NCBI GenBank assembly: GCA_022385755.1
Contig: MU278379.1
Span: 1 to 64,000 of the forward strand
Reading direction: 5' to 3'
Origin: Trametopsis cervina
Lineage: Eukaryota > Basidiomycota > Agaricomycetes > Polyporales > Irpicaceae
DNA length: 64,000 nt
Shown here one piece after another: positions 10,165 to 22,249 of this stretch. Positions within the stretch are counted from its first letter, which is position 1. Each line of letters opens with the position of its first letter. Under the pieces are notes generated by a model. The model searched no databases. It saw only the letters and a list, made by a program, of their open reading frames with translations, and was not told the DNA's origin. The translations under genes and the position numbers were made by a program.

Positions 10165-11725
10165 TTACAAAGGCAGAATATTCGGCTCAGGGCCCTTCGG
10201 CACGATCCTCGTCGGGTTGATCTACCCACGCAAATAAACATCAGCACGACAATATACCATACAACCCAACAAACACAAAGCAGCCGCCCACAAAGCTGCG
10301 CCGAGGAAAGAGAAAGGGGGGTGTACGCACCATCGGATGGCTCCAGTAATAATGCGTCTTGATGTGGTCAAAGTCACATGTCTCCCTAAAGGCGGGGATG
10401 TTCCAGTACAGCCGGCGCAGCCAGAGGTGCAGGTTCGGGTAGCCGTCGCGGATCGTGCGCAGGTTGCACTTGAAGTGGCCGACGTAAACGGGGTCGAAGC
10501 GGACCTGTCGCATCAAAGTCCCGCATGAGCGTGGGCGTTCCGACGAAAAGTATATCACAAGAGGAAGAAGTAGGGACGTACGATGGTGACGAAGAGACGA
10601 ATATCTGCCTCGGTGAGGCGGTCGCCGACGAGGAACTCCTTTCCTTCGAGCATCTTCTCGAGCCTGTCGAGCGACGCAAAGAGCGCCGTCACCGCCTCCT
10701 CATACGCCTTCTGCGTCGTCGCGAACCCGGACTTGTACACGCCATCTACAACTCGTGCGCTCAGCGACGAATTGGGGACGGCACAAAAACACGCACTGTT
10801 CACGGTGTGGTACACCCACTCGTTCACTCCGTCGATCTCTGCGCGCAAGTCCGCCGGGTAGTAGTCAAGCGCGGCCTTGTCCGCGGGGAGGTGCGAATTG
10901 AACTCGGAGTTGAACATGCGGATGATCTCCGAGCTCTCGTTGTTCACGATCTGCGACGTCTTCTTGTCCCATAGGATCGGCACCGTGAACCTGCGCGCGC
11001 GTAAGCCGCTGTCTGTAGTGAAGAAGGAAGTAGGTGCGTACCGCCCGTCATAGTCTGGCTGTACCTTGAAGTAGAGGTCCTTGACGTGCTTCGCGCCGTT
11101 CACGGAGTCGACCTGTGCCCCGGGGAACGCATCTGCGTCGGCGAACGGCCAGCCGTCTGAGCCCATGTGGGGCGAGACGACTGTGACGTCTGTGCGCTGG
11201 TTGTTCACATCTATGTTGGATGTCATGAAGCAAGGGTGGCATACCGATGAAGTCTTCCAACCCCTTGAGCTTCCTCAGGATCAGGGTGCGGGTCGCCCAC
11301 GCTACGCGGAGCTGAGGTCAGTTTGGGAGTAGGCGTAGCATGACTCTGGTACGCACGACACGCATAAGAGACATATAGGTGGTAACGTCCTGGGGAGAGT
11401 ACCGTCGTCAGGAGGCCTGGAAAAAGTACACGCGCGACGGGCTCCGCGCACCTTTATCAGGGGTGAACTCCCCGTTCGCCGTGATATGGCTTCGGAAGCT
11501 CGAGTCCTTCCTCTTGAATGATCCGTCGGCCTCGGTTATCATCTTTGAGATGTCTGCGTTGTGGTGGTTTACGCTGGAGGTGCTCATTCTGGCGCTAAGT
11601 TGCAACTTGAACGGTGGGTGTGGAGTACGGAGTCCGACCTGGCTGGTTCGGAGCAGAGAGTGGTAATTCGGACGGCGCGTCGAGGCTGCGAATGCACGGA
11701 TGAGGGTGGGGGAGAAGATGGGCAT
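10165..11725 (-). CDS. Glutathionyl-hydroquinone reductase (Xi-class GST)
   Basis: Seven exons (11725-11452, 11389-11357, 11301-11245, 11210-11042, 10990-10582, 10504-10331, 10221-10165) encode 390 residues. The catalytic CPWA motif appears only after splicing: TGT-C ends a 33-bp exon and CG-TGG-GCG opens the next. Further family marks are [105 protein letters not shown] and a final [15 protein letters not shown]. These enzymes reduce glutathionyl-hydroquinones, useful during lignin-derived quinone detoxification. The first 46 residues are basic and lack acidic residues, so a mitochondrial targeting peptide is possible; an internal Met47 (11587) could start a cytosolic form. A TATAAA lies at 11752-11757. 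Confidence 0.93.
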
Positions 11726-12595
11726 GTATGTTTTTTGCTCACCCTGCGGTCTTTATACTAGTACAGTAGGGACAGACTCGAACAGGGGTGATTCTTCCCA
11801 AGGCTGCACACTGGCTGCACTACGCTCATGTCGCTGGTCACAAAGCTTGATCATGCGCTACGTAATGCGTCCGAGTCAATCATTATCAATGGGCGCCTGC
11901 GTCTGACCTCCCTCGTTCGCCGGGCGTGACCGAGACTTCATCTGTATCGATACCTGCACCACGACTCGCCGGTTAGGCTTAATGGCCACGCTCAGGAGTG
12001 CTCGGACGATTAAATACTCAATAGCTAAGGAGATGAAAGTGACCAGGGGGCGAAACACTGCAGTGCGGTCTACTCATTCATATCGTGTCTTGGATGGACA
12101 GCTAATCACCTCTCCGTGCTGCAAAGGTTGTAACGGCTCCAATAGATTACACTCAGGTCTAGCTTGATGCTTTGCCTCTTCACAGTCATGAAAGTCATAT
12201 CTCAGCGCACCACCTGCTCGACCGTCTTTTGCAGGCTAGCGCAGCAGCACGACTGTCCACCTTAGAAACCCATAGTGATACACCGGCGAAAGGGAGTAGT
12301 AGGGCTTCCCCTACGACCGAGTCTATGGTGCGCGGTGAGGCTGAACGTTCTCCAACTCGTTCAAGAGCTTTTAGATCGACAAGCTCAAGATCTGGTTAAC
12401 CAAATCACAGGAGATATCGTCTCGCTTCCACAAGGGTGTCGTGCGTGTCAAGAATAAGCATCATGACGAAAACGAGTGGCAAGATGGCGGTTTGCATGGC
12501 CTCTGCCTCCCTTGTTTCCCACCTGGATACACCACACACCCAATCCAGTGTCCCGCAGTACCAATGACAGTGATGACACAGTCTCAACACTACCG
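11726..12595. other. Region upstream of the hydroquinone reductase; possible relic
   Basis: Contains the reductase promoter (minus-strand TATAAA at 11752-11757). A minus-strand open segment at 12058-11876 reads RVVVQVSIQMKSRSRP, faintly like the C-terminal motif of the LWDV/PLSA family, but no partner exon with a membrane helix or LW motif could be joined. Otherwise nothing assignable. Confidence 0.35.
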
Positions 12596-13698
12596 ATGAA
12601 AAGAAGAGCGCAGAATTCCTCAACGTTGTCGGGCTGCTCGCTTACCTCGTGGCTTGTAAACTGTATACCGGTTTTGCAAGCACCTTTGTTCCTCGACAAC
12701 GTTTCTGTACGATGGTTCGCCCAGACAATCAATTTCCGCTTGGACATGACGATCAAGACTGCCGGCCAGATATCTATGCACTTCCTTACGCCGCGGGGCA
12801 GACGCGGTTACATTACAGGACCCCGCGAACTTATCGCCATATTTGCGAGGATTGTGCTATCGTCGCTGCCCCCATGCGCTGAATGTGCCGACCTGAAACA
12901 GGTGAACGCATCATATGCATGTTGGCCTGGGGTGTCCATCACTGGACAGACTAAACAAACTGATTATGCCGCAGCAGTTGATATACATGCAGCAGCAACG
13001 GTCCACTCAGCCCCATCGACGTTGTTCTCGGCCTTGTTTTTCAGAAGAAGAGACATCACTATGTTACGTGCCAACGCGATCGGGACGGAGCGAGTGCTAC
13101 TGGACAAGCCACAGTCGGCGGGCGTATTGCAGATTATCCAGCTTGCGCTCGCACTTACGGTGATCAACAACGAGCAACTCGGTGCACATCCTGGAATGGA
13201 GTTTCGTGTTGTGGAACATCCTGTGAACTCTTCTTCGTTGAACAGAACAGAGACTGGTGCCAGCAATCGCGGGGCGCCGGAGGGGATGGAAGGTCCGAGC
13301 AAAATTATGCCATTAGTTCTGAGGAAGCTACAACGCCAACCGGGGAGCGGAAGAAGACAACGCAAGACATTGTGGCGCCCGATATCTATCGTTACCCTGA
13401 GCCTGCGTTCATTCGTATTTCTTCTGGCGGAAGGGACCACCGGTTCTATCTGTCCCGTCTGGTGGCCAACCATGGATCGCTTGTTGGACTCATGGCTCGC
13501 GTGTGGTGTGCCTACAGAGAAGTCACTCCTTCGCAAAATTGCAGAATGGATTTGTTTATCTGGGAACTTGACGGCGACGAGGACGACAATCTGGTGTACG
13601 TCTGGCAGGAAACTGACTACGAGTGGGAACCCGACGACTGCGCCCACAATGAGGTGCCAGTCGCCTCGGACGAAAATCACGTTGGATATTTGTGTTGA
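12596..13698 (+). CDS. Hypothetical protein, gene model incomplete
   Basis: Three overlapping frames stay open for unusually long distances here, so some coding sequence is present. My preferred model is an upstream exon in the frame of ATG 12596, ending at 12901 (AAACAG|GTGAAC) after a segment reading PRGRRGYITGPREL, then a 143-bp intron with a strong acceptor (TTTTTCAG at 13037-13044), and an exon from 13045 to the stop at 13696-13698 whose codons favour C/G in third position. The C-terminus is acidic and Trp-rich (LFIWELDGDEDD, YEWEPDD). It ends 62 bp from the convergent sorting-nexin stop codon, which fits a real gene. I do not recognise the protein; the start and first intron are uncertain. 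Confidence 0.3.
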
Positions 13699-13760
13699 CA
13701 TATACTGTATATTATGATGATAGATCACTGATATTCAAGCCAGAGAGACTCTCGCGATCA

Positions 13761-16503
13761 CTACCAAAACTTCCCGAAAACACTCGCGCGGCTCGGCGAC
13801 TGTAACAGCATGCCTACTCCGCCTTGTATGGCAACACTCACGGGTCTCATCGGCGTGGAGTCGAACACATGAGGGCATGGATGAGTAAGTGGGGGAGGGT
13901 TGAGCCGTGGGTGTTGGAGTTCCCTCTCGTACATGGACGGCGCGCGAGGCGTTTGTGCGAGAGTGTCGTAAGTGGGATTGTCGAACGTAGCACGTGCAGC
14001 CCGAAGACGGACCAGAAGCTTGGAGGAAGAGTTAGCTGAACATGCACAGAGCAGTTTTTCGGATCGGACGAACCTGTTCGTGGAGAGCGATCTCGCTGTC
14101 CAGGAAATCCGTGGTCAAGGTCTGAAAGTCTTCGATCTTCTGGTCGTGGTATGTGTCGAACTCGGCCATAGTAGTGTTGAGAACCGTCTCGCACCGTGCG
14201 ATAAGCTCCTCATTATCCTGTCGTAAATTTTACTTAATATACATTCACGGGTGTCCGACAAGATGCTCACCTCGCCTTTACTCGTAGCCTCTGCATATTT
14301 TGACAACGTGGACCGATGTGTTTCCACCACACCCTAGAATGAAACCATGATCAGGAATATTTCAAAAGGATTTCGCTGATGAGGTCAGCATACGTACGGA
14401 GTAAATTGAATATGGATGCGCTACAACTTTGAAGGCCTCATGCGTAGCTAGCTGCGTCTGGCGAGCCTGGAAAGAGTGCAAAAAACAGTTGAGCGAAAGA
14501 AACTGGCAGACAATCACAACGAACATGGCTATCATACAAATCGGCGACCGTTTGAAGAACATCACTCGTCTTCTGTATGGCCTTTGTCAGTTTCAGGCAT
14601 TCTGACACAAACTGTGAACACGGTTGAAGGCTGAGTAGACTGCTGCCTTACCGTCACATCCTTCTCGCCAACACCACGCGCCATCTGAGTTCATATGGCT
14701 TTTCGAGGGCCTGTCCTCGGACTCGTCGTGCTCCGGTATACTTGATGGAGGTGCTTCCATGAGAGGTTTCGAGGTGATAAGGGACAGAAGAGTGTATGCC
14801 AATAGTCTTTGCGCTTTCGATGTCTCTAACAAGGTCGGAGAACGTCAATATCGGCGGGAGGGGGCACAGGCAAAGCACCGACCTATCCCAACCTCGCGCA
14901 CTTTCCCGAAGATGCTACGCAGACTCTGAACGCCTTGCCCGACCGCTTGAGTATAAGCAGTGAACTTGTCGACCGTCTCAGTCGCCTCTTCAATGTCGAA
15001 GTTGAACGCCGGATGATATGTATGTGCGTAGAATGATGGTCCGGCAGGGGGGAGCGCCAGATATCGCGGGTACTGCTTCTTCCATTCCTAGACGCAGACA
15101 CATGTAGTCGGGGGACTGGGCTGGTGCGGAAATTGGGACCTACGGTATCGCTCTCACACCCAAGGAAGAACGTCAGGACTTCTGCGTAACGAGCGACCGG
15201 ATGTCGGACGATACGGCTGAGATAGCGTTGCAGATCTCCTCTCCGTGCTTCTACGAAGTCGACATTGAACCGCCCGGCGTACTGCTTCTCTGGGAGAGGA
15301 GGCAGGGCGATACCGGGCAATCGTCGACTCAGTGCAGTGTGCAGGACGACAAAATGCGAAAATCGTCGGTGCACGGTTATCCGTACAGGTGAGGCAGGCC
15401 GTCCGTCCGCGGTTTCTGTATCTTCGCCGTCTGCTTCGAAGACAGAGGTGACGGCATACACAGTGTATGCACCAGACAGCATGGAAGACCTCTTGGAAGG
15501 CGAATGAACCATGATGCTGAAAGAAGGCACCTTCGATCTCCAGGCGGGACCTGTGTCAACAAAATGTCTATCTGCCTCGCCTACGCCATCATTGTAGCCG
15601 TCGTCTTCTACAACGCTGCTTGCACTGGAATCTCTTGCATGGTTGCCTGCGCCGGCAGGCGCAGCACTCGACTCCTCGCTGGAATTGCCGTTCAGGAGCC
15701 AGTCTTCTGCACCACTAGTGACGAATGTGGAAAAGCGGTTCAGCTGCTTTCCTCCTAGAAGACTTCGCCTAAAGCTGGGAAACCACTCTCCTGTCGTTTG
15801 AGGTACAAGCGGTGGGATTATAGGCAGCCCCTCGATCTCATTCTTCGGCGACCCGCGAGGCGTAAGGGAGGTGACGGATGCTTCTCGACGACTTGCATAG
15901 CGCGAATGTGTGGGAGTGATGTTCAGGTCGGGTGCTTGGGCGAAGTCCGATGTGAACTGAGATGATAACGGTATATTCTGTCGTTTTGAAGGGAATATCA
16001 ATATCTAGCAGAGAACTCACTGCATAATACGTCTGGGGTATCAATCCAACCTCCGTATGATCCTCAGACCCTTCAAGATATTTTACTAAGCTCCAACCGT
16101 CACCGACATCTTCGCGCAGGATCTCCAACCTGTCTCCAGCTTGAACTGCAGTCAACTCTCTGAACTCCGGCTTCCCCTCGAATGCGTACAAAGCCCGCGC
16201 AGCTCGTCCGTGTTCAGCATCAAAAGCTACATCGTCCTGGGCCTCCTCAGCAATATCCCCGTCATCCTCGTCGTCCGATAGCGAATTCACGTTCTGTGTC
16301 TCATGGTCGTCCCGGTGCACGATGCTTGTACGCAAGACACCTTCAGCCGGGTTGGACAGCGACTCTGTCCACGCAGACGAGGAGTTGAGGCCTACATCAA
16401 AATCTGGATCCTTGGAACCACGTGTCCGAGTCCACGATAATGCGTTCAAGAACGCTGCGAGGGATGAAGCAGGGGCTTTCACTGGGGCTTTCCGTGTGGA
16501 CAT
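13761..16503 (-). CDS. SH3-PX-BAR sorting nexin (SNX9-like architecture)
   Basis: Nine clean exons (first 16503-16021, second from 15956) encode about 760 residues. An SH3 domain lies at about residues 100-161 (ARALYAFEGKPEFRELTAVQAGD, GWSLVKY, GLIPQTYY). After a Ser-rich linker, a PX domain occupies about 300-435, with the phosphoinositide-binding RRFSHF, LPPLPEK and RRGDLQRYLSRI elements. The rest is helical and BAR-like. Such proteins bind phosphoinositides, sense or shape curved membranes and act in endocytic or endosomal trafficking. The last exon contains a 42-bp stretch bounded by GTGAGT and CAG that keeps the frame whether or not it is removed. ATG 16503 is chosen because the frame upstream has no earlier ATG. 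The N-terminal SH3 suggests SNX9-type endocytosis rather than retromer. Confidence 0.88.
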
Positions 16504-17006
16504 GACTGCAAGACGTGGGTGTTCAAAGTTGTTCTTGGGCAAGAAAGTCGACCGCCGACCTTTAGCCAATCTCGACCTGGGCCCAGGAGAAGCGTCTTCA
16601 CCTGAGGTTGAGAGTGTTACTGGGTGCGTATGATTCGATCAGCGTCGATCCCGCCTCCTTTGCAGACGAGGACGTCTTTAGAGCGATCAAGAGAGCTGTC
16701 TCAGGGCATCATCCGCTAAGCTACCTAGCCGTAGAACGCACAGAGATTGTATTGCAACAGAATTTGGTCCACTCACTAGTGGATGGACAGAGTAGGTCAG
16801 ATAGACTCGGGTTGCTCCTCAGTGGGTGGTGTGCTCACCTGAGAGCACGAGGAGGCGCTAGGTAGGCGCATCAGCGCATCAAACTCAATTATAGTGCAAC
16901 TCGTCTGCCATGAGATTATTCCAACAGTACAATGCACTCTAACGAACAAACAATCCCTATTCTACACGATATCCAGTAAGCTGAGTGCAATTTCGAGACG
17001 TTGCGA
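16504..17006. other. Short intergenic region
   Basis: Promoter of the sorting nexin gene and 3' UTR of family member 2. No coding or repeat structure noticed. Confidence 0.6.
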
Positions 17007-17580
17007 TCATGCGAAAGAAAGTAAGCGTTTAATAGAGGGTTTCGACTCAACCACACGCGCTCTCAACGTCCCTACGTTGATCTCAGGGAAGTGTGAGTAT
17101 TCGAACGGAGACCGAGGAAGCATAACAGCGACCGCAATATCCATCTGACTTAGGTTGAGGTCGGATGAGGGGCTTGAAGTAGATTGGTTAAGCATGATGT
17201 GTCGAGATGGGGGGCCCGTCAGCGCGGCGGAAGTTGCAGCGTTGGGTGGAACGCTGCAGGCACAAATTGGCTGAAGCACAATATAGCTATTAACGAGGTA
17301 TAGTACGTATGGAGGAGACATTACTCACCACAACATCTTTCCACAGGTGTGTCATGGATGATGCCCATTCCAGATGCACTGTATGTAACCGCGGCGTCGA
17401 GTCATCTCCATCGTCCAACTCGATTGGGACTTGCATAGCCCAAGCCCTCCTTCCGGAGCTCCATTTAGCACCAAGTGTGCCTACGAATATCAACACAATT
17501 GCGGCTGCAATAAGCAGTAGTACGATTATTGCTGGGCCGGCGGATCCACTGAACAGCGGGTCCTTGGAAGAGTTAGACAT
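17007..17580 (-). CDS. Single-pass membrane protein, LWDV/PLSA/AMPxP family, member 2
   Basis: Two exons (17580-17329, 17270-17007) encode 171 residues. The first ATG after the minus-strand TATATA box (17815-17820) is at 17580. The N-terminus is only about 12 residues (MSNSSKD..., one N-glycosylation sequon), followed at once by a transmembrane helix beginning GPAIIVLLLIAAAIV. The cytosolic half has TPRLHTVHLEW, a degenerate form of the LWDV motif, a Trp five residues before the junction (WKDVV), then PICA at the start of exon 2 in place of PLSA, and IAVAVMLPRSP followed by PEINVG. The intron is phase 0, at the same place as in the other members. It is the shortest member; function unknown. 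Confidence 0.7.
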
Positions 17581-19264
17581 AGGGAGGGTAGAATCGGCGA
17601 GGTGGACGATGGAATGGCGTGAGGAGTTCAATGGATGTACGCGTCGAACGCGGATGTTCACGCCGCCCCTGAGGCAACGCCAAGGCAACTCGAAGTTATG
17701 TAGAGGAAGCCGTGGTGAATGCCACAGCGGCTACCTTTCGTCGAGAGGTATTCAGGAGTGCTTGTCGGGGATTGGAGCAGAGAAGGTCGTCGGGCACTAC
17801 GATGGTATATAGCTGGGATATAATGTTAGCAGAAGGACGCCACGATGTATGACGTCCAGCGTACACACCCTGACTGCGCAGCACCTCTATGGAGAAGAAA
17901 GAGACGTAACTTCCTCGATAACGCTTGGCTCCTGTACCATGACGTTCTGACTCACTGCCGCGGGAACTATAGATAGCCCTGAAGGTTTGAGTTTCCAGTC
18001 CATGAAAAGGGATACGATGCCGGGATGCCTGCATGCGAGTAACCTTTTTCCATATATCCCGCGCCATGCATGGCACTCCGGCACGTGCTCTTCAGACTCC
18101 TATGTAGGTTGATCCAAGTTAGGCGAAGTATAGTACCTGCAACTGAACCCCTTGCAGCGGGCTTGGCATACATTTATAAATACTCCCTACCTTTGAATCA
18201 ACCGCGAGTCGAAAAGCAAGGCGGACGCGCGAGAAAGGGACGAACCAAGCACGGCGAGGGCTGGACTTCAGAACGATCTTCGAGACCTCGTGTAAACAAC
18301 GGTCAAATTTACATCTTAGTGGCCGTTACTGTTTGGATGAATTCAGAATACTTACCATGCCCTGGTACGTGCGCAGATATAGTAAGCAGACAGGCCGCGG
18401 TCGGTAGGTTACGTACGAAAGTAGACTCCATTCTAATCCTGTACACATAGGAGTGCGTGGCACAGACCGGCCAGCCTTACATAGCTCAACGCACCAGGGG
18501 ACAAGAAGCGAATTCTCACTGCATTGGGCTGACCATGAATGTCGTCGTAATGGAAAATGAGATATCCGGATGTGCTCTGTGCTGTGGTTCGCTCGCTGGT
18601 GGATGAGGTAATCAAAGAAGATCAAAGGGCCGCACTCGAGCGCTTAACAGTGTTTATCGCTAACGTTGACACTACCAGTACTTCAATGCCACAATCATTC
18701 AACGCGACCTTGTAGGAGCTAAGATGAGTGGCAGCTCCAAGTACACAATCCGCAGAACCATATCAAACCCGTCCGATGATTCTCAAGACATCGGGGGCGC
18801 GTACTTGAAACTTGCGCTTCGTGAGGCGTCTGCATTTAGTCCTGCATCCTCTGACACAATAGTTGCTGATTCACTGACACCAGGTCGATGAGCGAAGGGA
18901 TGTACGCATCACACCCTGCTGGTGTACCGTATTTACCATTCCCAACTCAGCGGCCTCACATGTCTCCTGATTTCGGCCTCCTGAGGGTCTCCCTTGCAAG
19001 GGGCCATGAGATGGTACAGGCTGAGATCAAAAATGACCCTGCAACTGCTATTGACTCCGCTAGAAGCGTCTGTCGGCCAGCACAGCTTGCAGTGAACCCG
19101 TTTACTGGATGCAGGAACTACTCATCGGTCATCGGAACGTCATATGACGGTCTATTGAATGCATTCCACCGCGTGCCAACGCAGGTATAAATACTGGGCG
19201 TGTTTTTGTCTCCTCACACATCCCATAGCAACATCCTCACATACGCAGCTCTCACAGACTAACC
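17581..19264. other. Intergenic region with two promoters
   Basis: Contains TATATA (minus, 17815-17820) for member 2 and TATAAAT (plus, 19186-19192) for the oxygenase gene. Open frames of up to 126 codons occur, but none with recognised motifs or spliceable partners. About 1.3 kb between the two promoters is unexplained. Confidence 0.5.
19186..19192 (+). promoter_or_regulatory. TATA box of the 2OG-Fe(II) oxygenase gene
   Basis: TATAAAT lies 73 bp upstream of the ATG at 19265. Confidence 0.55.
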
Positions 19265-20693
19265 ATGCCAGGACTTACATTGCCACTTTTCCCCACTGAC
19301 GTTCACACACACCCCTTGCTCGTAATTGACTACGAGCTCGTCGCGAAACACGATGAGAAAGAGATTGATCGCCTTTGGGAAGCAGCTACGAAACTTGGCT
19401 TCTGGTAGTAAGCACCTGTTCTACTACAATGACACTGTGGTTGCGGTGCTAATTCTGCGTATTACAGCTTGAAGAATCACGGCGTAATTGACGAGGCTGA
19501 AGCTATGTTTGACATGGGAGCCGAGACCATGGCGCTCCCGATGGAAGAGAAGATGAAGTTCGAGCAAGGCGACGAAGGCATGTCCTTTGGGTACGCATTT
19601 CATTACGGTCACAAACCTCCGTCTGACGCCAGTGTCCTGTCTTCAGATACAAAGCGGCCGGAGCAAATGCGGTCGACGACACAGGAGCCTTGGACACAGT
19701 AGAGTTCATCAATGTCTCCAAGAACGACGCGTTTGCCTGGCCTGGAAAGGTCCACCGAGATTATCCGTCTACGGTGAACAATCGCATGGACTCGACCATC
19801 AAACCGTTCATCAAGAAATCGAACGATATAATCCTGACAATGATGGGAGTCTTCGACGAACGTCTGGGTTTACCTGCAGGAACTTTGGCCTCGAAGCACG
19901 TTGTAGATGCTCCGAGCGGATGTGAAGCGAGAGTCATCAAGAACCCGCCCCGGCAGGAGTCCGCGTCTGAGACGAAGCAGGCTATCGGAGCTCATACCGA
20001 CTTCGGCTCTTTGGTAGGTGCTTTTAAGCTGAATCGCATCACAAGCTGACCTTCGATGCCATAATGTAGTCTTTCCTCCATAACAAGCTCGGTGGGCTGC
20101 AAGTTCTACCTCCGGGGACGACAGAGTGGCAGTATATCAAAGTATGCGACAACTCATCCCAATACTATAACGCCCTGTTGATGTTCTGTAGCCCATCCCT
20201 GGTCACGCGATCTGTAACGTCGGTGATGCGCTGTCCGTCTTCAGCGGCGGGATCCTTCGATCCAACCTCCATCGTGTCGTGTGCGTATTTATTACAATGC
20301 GTATCCAATAGCATATATAATCTGACGTGCCACGTGCAGCTCACCTCCGAAGGAACAAGGCGCATACGAAAGGTGGTCGCTCGTGTTCTTCAGCAGGCCT
20401 GCGCGGGATACCGAAATGAGGGCATTGACTGAGCTGAGTCCTGCCGTCGCGGCAGCTGTCACACAGAGCGGGGACCCTGACAAGTACAACACCGGCCAGA
20501 CTGCAGGCGCATGGTTCGCCCGCAGAATTAGGAACCAGCGCATCAAGAACCGAACGGCGAGTGACATTTGTCTAAAGCGTCACCTGAGTGCTGATATATA
20601 GCATCGCAGGGCCCTGAGACCTGGCACGCAAGCAGGGGCACCGAACACACTGATGCGCATCTTGCGGCCCAGGCCGTCCGCGTTGGCGCATGA
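19265..20693 (+). CDS. 2-oxoglutarate/Fe(II)-dependent oxygenase, isopenicillin N synthase-like
   Basis: Seven exons (19265-19407, 19468-19590, 19647-20013, 20070-20141, 20192-20280, 20340-20556, 20610-20693) give 364 residues. The N-terminal DIOX_N part reads LWEAATKLGFWYLKNHG. The double-stranded beta-helix holds the iron ligands in AHTDFGSL (H-x-D) and NLHRVV (His), and the RWSLVFF segment supplies the usual 2-oxoglutarate-binding Arg-x-Ser. The C-terminus NRTGPETWHASRGTEH is a conserved ending of this fungal subfamily and is obtained only if the last intron uses a GC donor (ACG|GCGAGT at 20557). The substrate cannot be inferred; there is no neighbouring biosynthetic core enzyme, so a role in a metabolite cluster is not supported. 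Confidence 0.9.
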
Positions 20694-20840
20694 GAGATAT
20701 GTAAGGCTACAATTGGATGCATGTATTGAGACAATAAATCTACAGTATGGTCGTGAGAAACGTGAAATCGTGAGGAAGGAGAATGTGCCCGTGGAAAGCG
20801 CGAAGAGGAGGATATGAGAAGGTACGTCTGCTCTACTCTA

Positions 20841-21724
20841 TTATTGGTCCTTATCTTTTCTATTCGCTGTCTGCGAGACCTCCGCCACGCCTAAGCAGAA
20901 CTCAGGTATGTCTTCCTCGTGCGTAAAAGCGTGATCAAAATACGTCGCCTTCTCCCCATGAAGATCTACATCATGTGGACTCGTAACTTTCCAAGGGTTG
21001 TGGGACGATGGAGGCGGTCGCGGCATCGCGATTGGTACTGTGACACGGACGTTCGTAGGTTTCGGAGAGGTAACGCCTGTCGGTTGTCGGGACCTGTTCA
21101 GATCCATTCCATAGCGAGGAGGAGGGCTCAGAGGAACGGAGGACATGGAGTCCTGACTGTAAGTGGAGTCGACGGACGAGATGCTGGCTCGCTTGGTTTT
21201 GGTAAGTGTTGGCAGTATCACAGTGTTCGCCGTCGTAGAAGCTGACAATGGCTAGAACCAAGCACAAGCGTCTTGAGTGCACACCCAATAGTATATGAAG
21301 CAAACAAGCAGCTACATACCTGCATGTTCCGCCATTGGCCAGAGCTACGAAGCTGGCGCGCTTGCCACTGGGAGATGCTGAGATGCACATCGCTCATCTC
21401 CGGCTTCGCGGCCAGCTCAGGAGACGGAGGCTCTTCCGGGTCGTCCCAATCTCCCAGCGAGTTCTCCCTCCTTCCTCGCCGAGCTCTGCAGAAGAGGCTC
21501 GTGACGAGGAACGCGAGCAAAAACCCGCATACGACGAAAACGGCGATGATCGCCGGCCCACCAGCGCCGGTGAGGAGGGGCGTCGACGCAGGGTCTGTGC
21601 CATTGACCACTGTTGGCCCAGTTGTCAGCTTTAGCCCTGTGTGCGTCGGAGAGGGTGAGGGTAGCACGAGTCGGAAGGACGTTGGTGCGGTGCGGATGAA
21701 CGTGGAGGTGGACGACTCGGCCAT
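20841..21724 (-). CDS. Single-pass membrane protein, LWDV/PLSA/AMPxP family, member 3
   Basis: Two exons (21724-21320, 21251-20841) encode 271 residues, the longest member. The N-terminus (about 53 residues, Ser/Thr/Pro-rich, one NGT sequon) precedes a transmembrane helix starting GPAIIAVFVVCGFLL and a basic RARRGRR stop-transfer. The LWDV motif is degenerate (KPEMSDVHLS), with a seven-residue longer spacing to the junction, but the Trp-x4 before the intron (WRNMQ) and PLSAST at the start of exon 2 are kept. The C-terminal motif is VRVTVPIAMPRPPP, followed further on by EFCLGV. The GTATGT donor and TTCTAG acceptor give phase 0. GPAII is also the helix start in member 2, suggesting these two are closer relatives. 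Confidence 0.7.
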
Positions 21725-22249
21725 TTCGGAAGGATCTGTGCTGTCCCCAGCGTGCAGAGGAATGTGTACTGACGACCCAAGTACCCAACGCGTAGGGCTA
21801 CATACTTGACCTATTTGTGTATCCTGTTTTGAGGACGCGCGTACGTCGCCCGAAAAACGAGCATGGCCTGCTCGATTTGCGGGGAGGGGTTAAGCACCCT
21901 GACAGCTAAAAATTAGGTTAGATCTTCTACATACTTGTCACAAGCGAAGGAGACGAGTCAGAACGACGCTAAGACGACGCCAGGCAGTGGCCAATTCAAT
22001 AGTAGAAGGCACACAGGAAGAGCACGCCAATCGCAATTTGTCTGCAGGACGCTTCGAGAGGATGAAGCTGTGTGACTTCGCTGTTGTTGTCCCTGCGGGG
22101 GACCCGGAGTTTGCGCGTCTATCTCATCTATGCCACAGACATACATGATCTCACGCGGTCCATAGGCAGATCTATGTGAGCCCAATTTCAGTCGAACACG
22201 AAAACTGTCCATTGTAAAACGGGTATGCCAGTGATCAAAAGCCAGCGGA
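21725..22249. other. Intergenic region
   Basis: Promoter of member 3 and 3' region of the Vps62 gene. No further feature recognised. Confidence 0.55.

Noticed and set aside
11876..12058. Possible seventh member of the membrane-protein family (RVVVQVSIQMKSRSRP)
   Set aside because: No exon with a transmembrane helix, LW motif or PLSA start could be joined to it.
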